A stretch of 64,000 bases of DNA. It comes from an uncultured Bacilli bacterium. Its GTDB lineage: Bacteria; Bacillota_I; Bacilli_A; RF39; UBA660. Of this stretch, positions 56,463 to 64,000 are shown piece by piece. Position 1 is the stretch's first letter, and every line of letters begins with the position of its first letter. The position numbers were made by a program, and so were the translations under genes. The stretch covers positions 186,001 to 250,000 of the forward strand of contig CAKOXO010000002.1 in the NCBI GenBank assembly GCA_934130165.1. The letters run 5' to 3'. Under the pieces are notes generated by a model. That model was not told the origin of the DNA. It saw only the letters and a list, made by a program, of their open reading frames with translations, and did no database searches.

Positions 56463-56536
56463 GCGGATGTAGTTTAATGGTAGAACCTCAGCCTTCCAAG
56501 CTGACTACGGGAGTTCGATTCTCCTCATCCGCTCCA
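56463..56536 (+). tRNA. tRNA-Gly (anticodon TCC)
   Basis: A 74-base cloverleaf with acceptor stem GCGGATG/CATCCGC, the T arm GAG-TTCGATT-CTC and the anticodon loop CTTCCAA (anticodon TCC). The CCA end is encoded. The discriminator base is T, as expected for glycine. Confidence 0.95.
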
Positions 56537-56547
56537 TTGAGGTTAAT

Positions 56548-56581
56548 ACTCGCACACTTATATAGTGATTGCGAGTTTTTT
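56548..56581 (+). terminator. Terminator after the tRNA-Gly gene
   Basis: ACTCGCA, an AT-rich middle with an inner ACT/AGT pair, and TGCGAGT are followed by six T, about 12 bases after the tRNA. It ends the tRNA transcript. Confidence 0.85.
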
Positions 56582-56643
56582 ATTTATATAAACAAGTTCA
56601 TAGTATTTGATATTATGGGCTTTTTTCATTGTTTAAAGGAGGT

Positions 56644-56952
56644 ATGAATATTTTGAAAACGACCATAGAAAATTTAATATTTCCTTGTGAAATTAAAAAT
56701 AAACTAAAAATTAAAGGAAGTTTTGGAAATTTAGACATTAAATATATTGATGGACATTTAATAAAGTTCGACAACACCAATTTAAGCGTAACAGAACCAC
56801 ATAAGATTATTATCAGTAATGAATCAATTTGTTTAATCTTAATTTCTTATGACGATGATAACAACTTATATTTAAAAGATAGTCATGAAATTATAACTCT
56901 AAGTAGATTGTCCAATCTAGTTTTAAAAATGCAAGAAATGAAAAACTTTTAA
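56644..56952 (+). CDS. Small protein at the left end of the mobile region
   Basis: About 102 residues. AGGAGG lies upstream, but the ATG at 56644 is only one base after it, so the TTG at 56653 may be the true start. There is no membrane helix. The protein is strand-rich and has the phrase DGHLIKFDNTNLSV. No family is recognised. It lies between the tRNA and the serine recombinase on the same strand and may be part of the mobile element, perhaps a regulator, but that is only positional. Confidence 0.5.
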   Translation: MNILKTTIENLIFPCEIKNKLKIKGSFGNLDIKYIDGHLIKFDNTNLSVTEPHKIIISNESICLILISYDDDNNLYLKDSHEIITLSRLSNLVLKMQEMKNF

Positions 56953-57020
56953 ATCTTATTTTTCCTTATTTTATAAGTAATTAAAAACCATTATGATATA
57001 TTTTTTGAAATGGATGTCCG

Positions 57021-57049
57021 TTGACTGTCCTGGCAAAATATGGTATTAT
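57021..57049 (+). promoter_or_regulatory. Promoter of the recombinase gene
   Basis: TTGACT, a 17-bp spacer and TATTAT lie about 120 bases upstream of the recombinase. A terminator-like hairpin lies between this promoter and the gene. Confidence 0.6.
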
Positions 57050-57103
57050 GATAATATACGAAGATTGTAAATAATCGTATATTTTAAGTATTTTGTAGTT
57101 CTT

Positions 57104-57132
57104 AACACAAGGGAAATTCTCTTGTGTTTTTT
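57104..57132 (+). terminator. Leader terminator (possible attenuator) before the recombinase
   Basis: ACACAAG, a short loop and CTTGTGT are followed by six T, 38 bases upstream of the recombinase ATG. An upstream ATACGA/TCGTAT pair at 57055-57080 could form an alternative structure. It may limit recombinase expression. Confidence 0.6.
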
Positions 57133-57154
57133 GTCGTTCAAAATTAAAAATTGA

Positions 57155-58909
<1,755 letters not shown>

Positions 58910-58939
58910 ATTATGATAAAATTATATCGAGGTGTATTT

Positions 58940-59872
58940 ATGTTAAACAATATAACAACAAGTTGTGAATATGTATCATCTAATTCAAGACATGTATCTA
59001 TTAATTTAAAAAAATTAAATAGTTTAGTTGAGAGTATAAATGATATAAAAATGGAACACTGGTTATCATCTTCTCCATTTGGACTATTAGATTTACCAGT
59101 TGAAACAATTATAAATTTTTTATTAGTATATGAATCAATTGACTTCTCATTTTGGGGAAATCCTAAATGGTCTATTGATACAGAATACGGAAATTTAGAT
59201 GGTTCTATAGCATTATTATATGCAATACTAAAATATGTAAAAGAAAATAAAACTACTGATTTTTCTACTATAGAAAAAGATGAATTTGAAAGAGTTTTAA
59301 AAGGAAATATTCAAATACCTTTATTTGAAGAAAGGTTCAGAATAATAAAAGAAGTAAGTCAAATAGTTAATGAAAAAATGAATGGTAATTTTTATAAATA
59401 TATTCAAAAAATAAATTCAGATTATGAATTATTTGAGTTGATTGTAAATAATTTTCCAAATTTTAAAGATGAAAGAATATACAATGGACAAACTATATAT
59501 ATTTATAAATTAGCACAATTATTAACATCTGATATTCTTCATATAAGAAAAATGAAAGAAAATATAGATGTAGATTATAGTCACTTAATTGGATGTGCTG
59601 ATTATAAAATACCTCAAATTTTAAGAGCAATGGGAATACTAGTTTTTGATGACGAATTATCAAAACTTGTAGATAGCCAAACTGAATTACCTATAAGTTC
59701 AGAATATGAGGTTGAAATAAGAGCAAATATGTTAACAGTTATAAATATTATTAACAAACAATTAGACGGCAAATTTGATCGTATAGATATAAATGATTAC
59801 TTGTTTATGAAGAAAAAAGATAAAACACTTGCATTAAAACCATATCATTTAACTAGATGTACTAATTATTAA
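58940..59872 (+). CDS. Queuosine-5'-phosphate N-glycosidase-like protein (Qng1/DUF2419)
   Basis: About 310 residues from the ATG at 58940 (GAGGTG upstream). The family signatures include SIDFSFWGNPKWS, IPLFEERFRIIKEV, NFPNFKDERIYNGQ, the phrase ADYKIPQILRAMG and the extreme C-terminus PYHLTRCTNY, which closely matches the eukaryotic C9orf64/DUF2419 family as I remember it. Qng1 releases queuine from queuosine monophosphate so that tRNA can be modified from salvaged material. It lies directly after the recombinase and before an IS3 insertion, so it seems to be cargo of the element. Confidence 0.83.
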   Translation: MLNNITTSCEYVSSNSRHVSINLKKLNSLVESINDIKMEHWLSSSPFGLLDLPVETIINFLLVYESIDFSFWGNPKWSIDTEYGNLDGSIALLYAILKYVKENKTTDFSTIEKDEFERVLKGNIQIPLFEERFRIIKEVSQIVNEKMNGNFYKYIQKINSDYELFELIVNNFPNFKDERIYNGQTIYIYKLAQLLTSDILHIRKMKENIDVDYSHLIGCADYKIPQILRAMGILVFDDELSKLVDSQTELPISSEYEVEIRANMLTVINIINKQLDGKFDRIDINDYLFMKKKDKTLALKPYHLTRCTNY

Positions 59873-59909
59873 TGAAAATGGAACACAGAAATGAACTAGT
59901 CAAGAAAAA

Positions 59910-59930
59910 GTAGACAGTTTAAAAAGACAC
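59910..59930 (+). repeat. IS terminal inverted repeat, left
   Basis: GTAGACAGTTTAAAAAGACAC. It matches the right repeat with one substitution and one missing A. Confidence 0.8.
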
Positions 59931-60857
59931 TTAAAACCCTGATTCGATTTTATATTGGATTGGGGTTTTATAATTTAATGCGTAACTAGGTCTTTCATAA
60001 TTATAATAATCAATGTATAATTTTATTAGATTTGGAACATCATTAGAATGTTTTAAATCAAAATCAATAAACAATTCTTCTTTAATCCATCCGTTTAGTG
60101 ATTCATTAACGGGATTGTCTGTAGGAGTTCCAGCTCTAGACATGGATCTTTGAATATTAAATTCATTTAGAAGATTGTTATAACTAGTGGAAGAATAAAC
60201 TGCACCTTGATCTGTATGTAAGATTATAGGTTCTTTGATTTGTTCTTCTTTTATTTTACTTAAAACTTGATTTAAACCGTCATAATATGATTTAGTATCA
60301 CCTTTACGAGAAACTAGTCCATACCCAACTATTTCTTTGTTCCAAGCGTCAAAATACAAAGTAAACTCATAATAAACACCTTTAACTTTAAAAGCAGTCA
60401 TATCGGATACAATTACTTCATATGGTCTACTTAAATATTTCCATCCATTCCATACAAGATTATTAAATTTTTCATGTTCTTCATCAGGTTTCTTCCATTG
60501 ATAATGTTTTCCTTGAGATTTAATATTTTCATATTTACAACATAAATGAACATGATTATTAGACCAAACTACACCATATTTATTTCTAGCATAGGCATTT
60601 ATCCATCTATAACCATGAGACGGATGTTTTTTATGAATCTCTTTTATTAAATCTATATCTGATTGTCTTGATATCATTTTAGTTGTTGGATGTTCTTGCC
60701 TATATTTCCATTTATAATAACCCGATCTACTTACAGACATATATTCACATAATAATTTTATAGAATATATGTCTTTATATTCATTTATTATTTTATATTC
60801 TTGTTGAATGTAGTAATGAATTCCTTTTCTTGACCAACTCCTTTCACGTTGTAACCT
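59931..60857 (-). CDS. IS3-family transposase OrfB, integrase domain
   Basis: Residues from the internal start (60740) begin MSVSRSGYYKWKYRQEHP; the frame continues upstream to 60857, the frameshift point, with SIKLLCEYMSVSRSG. The DDE residues are visible: VSDMTAFKVKGVYYEF, ILHTDQGAVYSS and NGWIKEELF. The protein is normally made as an OrfAB fusion by -1 frameshift. It is complete at its C-terminus near the left repeat. It probably can transpose. Confidence 0.9.
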   Translation of the reverse strand, partial: RLQRERSWSRKGIHYYIQQEYKIINEYKDIYSIKLLCEYMSVSRSGYYKWKYRQEHPTTKMISRQSDIDLIKEIHKKHPSHGYRWINAYARNKYGVVWSNNHVHLCCKYENIKSQGKHYQWKKPDEEHEKFNNLVWNGWKYLSRPYEVIVSDMTAFKVKGVYYEFTLYFDAWNKEIVGYGLVSRKGDTKSYYDGLNQVLSKIKEEQIKEPIILHTDQGAVYSSTSYNNLLNEFNIQRSMSRAGTPTDNPVNESLNGWIKEELFIDFDLKHSNDVPNLIKLYIDYYNYERPSYALNYKTPIQYKIESGF

Positions 60858-61150
60858 TTTTTTAATCGAGCTATCTCAATATTTTTCTTCATCAATTCTA
60901 TTTCTAATTCTTCTTCTCTTGATTTTGGTTTTCTTAAATATAATCCCATATTTTTATGGTGTTTAGATACTTTACCAGTATTTGATATTAATCCATCTAA
61001 TCCTTTTTCTTCATAATCTTTTACCCAATAATAAATTCTTCTTCTAGAAACATTAAATTCGTCTGCCAATTTTGTAGTTGATTCGCCATTTAAATATCGC
61101 TTTACAATTATTTCTTTTTCTTCTGGTGACTTCATATTATTCTTACTCAT
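60788..61150 (-). CDS. IS3-family transposase OrfA with helix-turn-helix
   Basis: A 120-residue protein with a helix-turn-helix region (STTKLADEFNVSRRRIYYWV) near residues 19-40 and basic C-terminus (IELMKKNIEIARLKKG). A run of seven A at 60863-60857 (minus strand, codons Leu-Lys-Lys then GG) is a typical IS3 slippery site; a -1 shift there opens the OrfB frame. AGGAGG precedes the ATG. Confidence 0.88.
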   Translation of the reverse strand: MSKNNMKSPEEKEIIVKRYLNGESTTKLADEFNVSRRRIYYWVKDYEEKGLDGLISNTGKVSKHHKNMGLYLRKPKSREEELEIELMKKNIEIARLKKGYNVKGVGQEKEFITTFNKNIK

Positions 61151-61194
61151 AAAAAATCCTCCTTTTTTATTTATGATAACAAAAAATGTAGACT

Positions 61195-61216
61195 GTGTCT
61201 TTTTTAGACTGTCTAC
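61195..61216 (+). repeat. IS terminal inverted repeat, right
   Basis: The reverse complement begins GTAGACAGTCTAAAAAAGAC and ends in AC. It is 22 bases long and matches the left repeat with one substitution and one extra A. Confidence 0.8.
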
Positions 61217-61273
61217 ATTTATTTTATCACTTCAAAATGTGTTCTTTTTTTATGTCTTGGTGGTGGAAAGGAG

Positions 61274-61465
61274 ATGACAATTATTAACTACTTTTTTGAA
61301 ATAGTAGTACCACAAATTCTTGAATATTTTAAGGAAAATAAAGAAGAAATCCCTAATTATCTTATGCTAGAAGTTTTAAAAAAAGATAAACAATATCAAG
61401 AGCAAATTGAAAAAATTTTAGAATTATCTAAAGAAGAAAATAAAAATAATCAGAAAGGAGAATAA
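61274..61465 (+). CDS. Small charged protein upstream of the relaxase
   Basis: A 63-residue protein with a helical, acidic C-terminal half and a hydrophobic start (INYFFEIVVPQILEYF). The site AAAGGAG runs straight into the ATG, an unusually short spacing. It ends 2 bp before the relaxase start, so the pair is translated together. Small accessory proteins often precede relaxases, but the family is not recognised. The right end of the IS is close to its promoter region. Confidence 0.55.
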   Translation: MTIINYFFEIVVPQILEYFKENKEEIPNYLMLEVLKKDKQYQEQIEKILELSKEENKNNQKGE

Positions 61466-61467
61466 AA

Positions 61468-62703
61468 ATGAGTTATACAATTTTTAGAGGTGAAGGAATT
61501 AAAACAATACATGAATTATCACAAAGAGGCAGTCATAATGAAAGAACAAAAGATAAATACAAATCTAACCCTAATATTAGGATTGAAGATAGTAAAAATA
61601 ATATTGAAATAATAAAATGTAATAATTATGCAGAGAAATTTTATGAAATAACAAGTGAATATCAAAAAGAACATTCTGAAAGAATGAAGAACATGAGAGC
61701 TGATAGAAAAAAGTCTTTTTATAATATGGTAAATGATTCTAAAAGTGTTGTTGCTGATGAAATGATATTCACAAGTGATAAAGATTTCTTTAAAAATTTG
61801 AGTAAAGAAGAACTTATGAGGTGGGCAAATGAAACTATGAATTTTGTTTATGAAGATTTAGGTTATACAAAAGAACAAGTCTTACATGCTGTTATTCATA
61901 TGGATGAAAAAGTACCCCATTTACATTGTATTGTTATACCACTTGTTCGAAAATTTGATAAACGAACTGGTACAACAAAATACACTATTTCCAAACGATC
62001 ATACATTAAATCTGATATTCATTTAACTGAATTACAAGATAAATATCACGAACGTTTAACTAAGAAAGGATTCAAATTAGAACGAGGAGAAAAACACACA
62101 GGAGTTAAACATTTATCAATGGGACAATTTAAAAATGTTGCTAGATATTATGATAGACAAGCATTTAGAAGTAAGAAAAAAATAGAAGAACAATATTGGA
62201 AAATAAAAGGTTCATTACAAAATTCTAAAAAGAAAGCATTGACTGATAAAGTAATTATTGATGGAGAAATTTATCATATTCTATTAAATTTTCTAGATAT
62301 GTATAGTGAAGAAATTCAAAATATGGTAACAAGTAAAGCATTTGTTGAAAGTTTAAATGAATTCACTTGTGATTATAAAACATTAGAAAGAAAATATAAA
62401 AATAGTCTTATTGATATTAATTTTTTAGAAGATGAGAATGGCAAATTATACGAAGATAAAGCTAATTTACTAAATTTTGTTAATCATTTGTTGTTAATTT
62501 TAAAAGAATTTTTTAGGGAAATTTTATTATCTAATGATAAAAAGAAGAAAGAAAAGACGATAGATATTTTAAAAGAATGTTATGATAATGACTTATACAA
62601 TTCTACAGATTTAAAAGAAATCTCTAAAGATACTGATAGTGAAACAGAAGTAAATATTTTTATAAATAAAGAATCGTTAGAAAAAGACTACGATATTTTT
62701 TAA
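61468..62703 (+). CDS. MobV/Pre-type relaxase
   Basis: This 411-residue protein belongs to the plasmid recombination enzyme family. The N-terminus is rich in basic residues and has the MobV motif 1 region (ERTKDKYKSNPNIR). The metal-binding histidines are in HAVIHMDEKVPHLHCIVIPL, the HxDExxPHxH signature. A coiled-coil-like C-terminus follows (residues 290-370). MobV relaxases nick an oriT to start mobilization. The start has AAAGGAG. It has no coupling protein, so it would need a helper machine. Confidence 0.93.
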   Translation: MSYTIFRGEGIKTIHELSQRGSHNERTKDKYKSNPNIRIEDSKNNIEIIKCNNYAEKFYEITSEYQKEHSERMKNMRADRKKSFYNMVNDSKSVVADEMIFTSDKDFFKNLSKEELMRWANETMNFVYEDLGYTKEQVLHAVIHMDEKVPHLHCIVIPLVRKFDKRTGTTKYTISKRSYIKSDIHLTELQDKYHERLTKKGFKLERGEKHTGVKHLSMGQFKNVARYYDRQAFRSKKKIEEQYWKIKGSLQNSKKKALTDKVIIDGEIYHILLNFLDMYSEEIQNMVTSKAFVESLNEFTCDYKTLERKYKNSLIDINFLEDENGKLYEDKANLLNFVNHLLLILKEFFREILLSNDKKKKEKTIDILKECYDNDLYNSTDLKEISKDTDSETEVNIFINKESLEKDYDIF

Positions 62704-62717
62704 AAGTCGTAGTCTTT
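62683..62717 (+). terminator. Strong hairpin overlapping the relaxase stop
   Basis: AAAGACTACGA and TCGTAGTCTTT form an 11-bp stem around the stop codon. No T-run follows, so termination is likely but not certain. Confidence 0.55.
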
Positions 62718-62746
62718 GATACATACTAAATTTTGATAATTTAGAA

Positions 62747-62783
62747 ACGCACTTGCAAATTGACATAGTCAATTAGCGTGCGT
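62747..62783. other. Candidate oriT-like inverted repeat
   Basis: ACGCAC and GTGCGT flank an inner AATTGAC/GTCAATT stem with a three-base loop. This nested structure lies 3' of the relaxase gene and resembles MobV/pMV158-type oriT architecture (GTGNG before a nick). It could equally be an element end or a terminator. Confidence 0.45.
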
Positions 62784-62793
62784 ATTAGACATA

Positions 62794-63579
62794 TTATAGA
62801 TTATTAGTATTTAACTTATTATCAATATAATTGATAGCGTGCTTTCTAATTTCTTCCATCTTGTTTTTAGTATCCTTAATTTTATAGTCAATTCTATCTA
62901 CCAGAATATTTATATAATCCTTTTCTTTAATATATTTTAAACCAGAAGAAAAATTATAATCAAAAATAAATGCTATATAAGATACCCAACAATCCATATC
63001 AGTTTCTCTTTCTTTACTTATAATAATTTTATTACTCATAAAATCATTATAGATTTTTTCTGTTATTATATCATTTTCTAATTTTTCTTTTGAAGAATTA
63101 AATATATCTTCAAATCTGTCATTTGCTTTTACTCTAAAATTATCCGTTTTATCAGCATCTCTAATAATTTTTGCGTGTAATAATTCCTTTTCATTAAGCC
63201 CATCTTCTATTTGCAATTTATTGTGATTTTTAATTGACTTTAAAATAATTGAATCATATTTATCCTCTTCAATAAAACTTCTTATTAAATTATCTTCAAA
63301 TAATATTTTAACAGCTAAATCTGCATGATCTACATTTTTATAATCTCTATAATCTCCAAATTCCTTTGCTTGTTCAAATCTAGCAATATCATGCAGTAAA
63401 GCAATTAATTTTGCAAGTTCTATATCTTCGTCTGATAATTTTAAATCCTTTGCAATATATTCACTTAAGGAAACAACACCATAAGTATGTCTTACTTTTA
63501 ATTTTATCATTCCATCAGCTAAATCATAACTATTTAAATATTGTTTAAATTCTTTTTGTGCTTTTTTAAAATCAATCAT
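62794..63579 (-). CDS. HD-domain phosphohydrolase
   Basis: A 261-residue protein with the HD signature: VRHTYGVVSLSEYIA, LIALLHDIARFEQ and VDHADLAVKILF, then IRDADKTDNF. This arrangement is seen in small HD hydrolases acting on nucleotides or phosphate esters. The substrate is unknown. It converges with the relaxase gene, and the junction holds the oriT-like hairpin. It starts 21 bp after the GNAT gene. Confidence 0.8.
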   Translation of the reverse strand: MIDFKKAQKEFKQYLNSYDLADGMIKLKVRHTYGVVSLSEYIAKDLKLSDEDIELAKLIALLHDIARFEQAKEFGDYRDYKNVDHADLAVKILFEDNLIRSFIEEDKYDSIILKSIKNHNKLQIEDGLNEKELLHAKIIRDADKTDNFRVKANDRFEDIFNSSKEKLENDIITEKIYNDFMSNKIIISKERETDMDCWVSYIAFIFDYNFSSGLKYIKEKDYINILVDRIDYKIKDTKNKMEEIRKHAINYIDNKLNTNNL

Positions 63580-63600
63580 ATTAGTTCCTCCAACTCTATA

Positions 63601-64000
63601 TTATATTTTTTTTAATAAAATATGTCGTTTAATACTTTCATCTTTTTGATACCAAGTTTTTATTTCGTATCCCATACTTTGAAGATTTTTTAAACTATAA
63701 TCATTTCCAAAAGTTACTTCTGCCACAATATTATTGATACCTAATTCTTTGGCTCTTTTCTCTAAATGTTCTACTAATATATTTTGAAGATGATTTCCCC
63801 TATATTCAGGCAATACTATTACACCATCTATATCGGCACATTTTCCTTCTATATCAGGTATATAACTTTTAATTTGTTTCATTCTATTAGATACTGATAA
63901 AAATATCCATGCTATCATTTTATTATCTAAAAATGCGCCATAAATTTCTCCATCATTAATTGGGTCATTAACAATTCTTAAATATGTTGCTTTTTTAAAA
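63601..64000 (-). CDS. GNAT family N-acetyltransferase, 5' end off the window
   Basis: The open frame continues past the right edge, so the start is not visible; the ATG at 63918 is internal. The visible 132 residues include GEIYGAFLDNKMIAWIF, then VIVLPEYRGNHLQNILVEHL with the acetyl-CoA-binding R-G-x-x-L-x pattern, and LQSMGYEIKTWY at the C-terminus, all typical of GNAT enzymes. The substrate is unknown. It is followed closely by the HD gene on the same strand. Confidence 0.85.
   Translation of the reverse strand, partial: FKKATYLRIVNDPINDGEIYGAFLDNKMIAWIFLSVSNRMKQIKSYIPDIEGKCADIDGVIVLPEYRGNHLQNILVEHLEKRAKELGINNIVAEVTFGNDYSLKNLQSMGYEIKTWYQKDESIKRHILLKKI

Larger units (their letters stand above)
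59910..61216 (-). mobile_element. IS3-family insertion sequence
   Basis: About 1.3 kb with orfA and orfB on the minus strand and terminal inverted repeats of 21-22 bases (59910-59930 and 61195-61216). The repeats may extend outward as imperfect matches to about 59881 and 61244, including a GAACACA/TGTGTTC pair. No clear target-site duplication is seen, so the exact ends are uncertain. It separates the Qng1-like gene from the relaxase unit. Confidence 0.85.

Overview
The window is an AT-rich stretch (very high A+T in coding and intergenic DNA) of a Bacillota chromosome, most likely class Bacilli and near the uncultured gut lineages related to Mollicutes/RF39. Three things point there. The ireB-ruvX-DUF1292-mltG-trmR, trhP1-trhP2, greA and lon neighbourhoods follow Bacillus subtilis gene order. 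Ribosome binding sites are strong (GGAGG). UGG encodes Trp in full-length genes, so the code is standard. The taxonomic placement is inference. Nearly everything from the left edge to about 56.3 kb is transcribed on the minus strand, with a few short plus-strand genes. The strand bias flips at a tRNA-Gly gene.

Region 1 (1-18.1 kb, minus strand) is the most unusual part. Read in its direction of transcription it encodes two membrane/surface proteins, a class-B-like sortase, a huge cysteine-rich secreted protein and a small anchored protein. Next comes a Tad/Flp type IVc pilus set: CpaB, a TadA/CpaF ATPase, TadB, TadC, a 57-residue pilin candidate, a TadE-like pseudopilin and a TadZ/CpaE-like protein. 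Without a strand change it continues into type IV secretion-like genes: two VirB2-like subunits, VirB6/TrbL-like, VirB3/TcpE-like, a separate VirB4 N-terminal protein and VirB4 itself, which runs off the left edge. No relaxase or coupling protein is visible. I read this as a possible hybrid Tad/type IV secretion surface machine. Two NlpC/P60 cell-wall hydrolases at 35.8-37.6 kb carry the same VirB2-like membrane module at their N-termini and may belong to it.

Region 2 (18.2-56.3 kb) is mainly housekeeping: trmL, three U32-family RNA hydroxylation proteins, rubrerythrin, lon, trigger factor, greA, a dGTPase-like HD protein, trmR, mltG, ruvX, ireB, a rhomboid protease, a TspO-like protein, a hybrid histidine kinase, a lipid acyltransferase, rluD, lspA, dnaE, rpmB, typA, a family 3 glycosidase and a DedA protein. 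A SpoVID-like LysM protein followed by a YsxE/CotS-like degenerate kinase sits beside lon, as in spore formers. An orphan type IV prepilin lies nearby.

Region 3 (56.4-62.8 kb) starts with a tRNA-Gly(TCC) and looks like an integrative mobilizable element. It holds a large serine recombinase, a queuosine-salvage glycosidase (Qng1-like) as cargo, an inserted IS3-family element, a small protein, a MobV relaxase and a hairpin that resembles a MobV-type oriT. The window ends with an HD phosphohydrolase and a truncated GNAT acetyltransferase.
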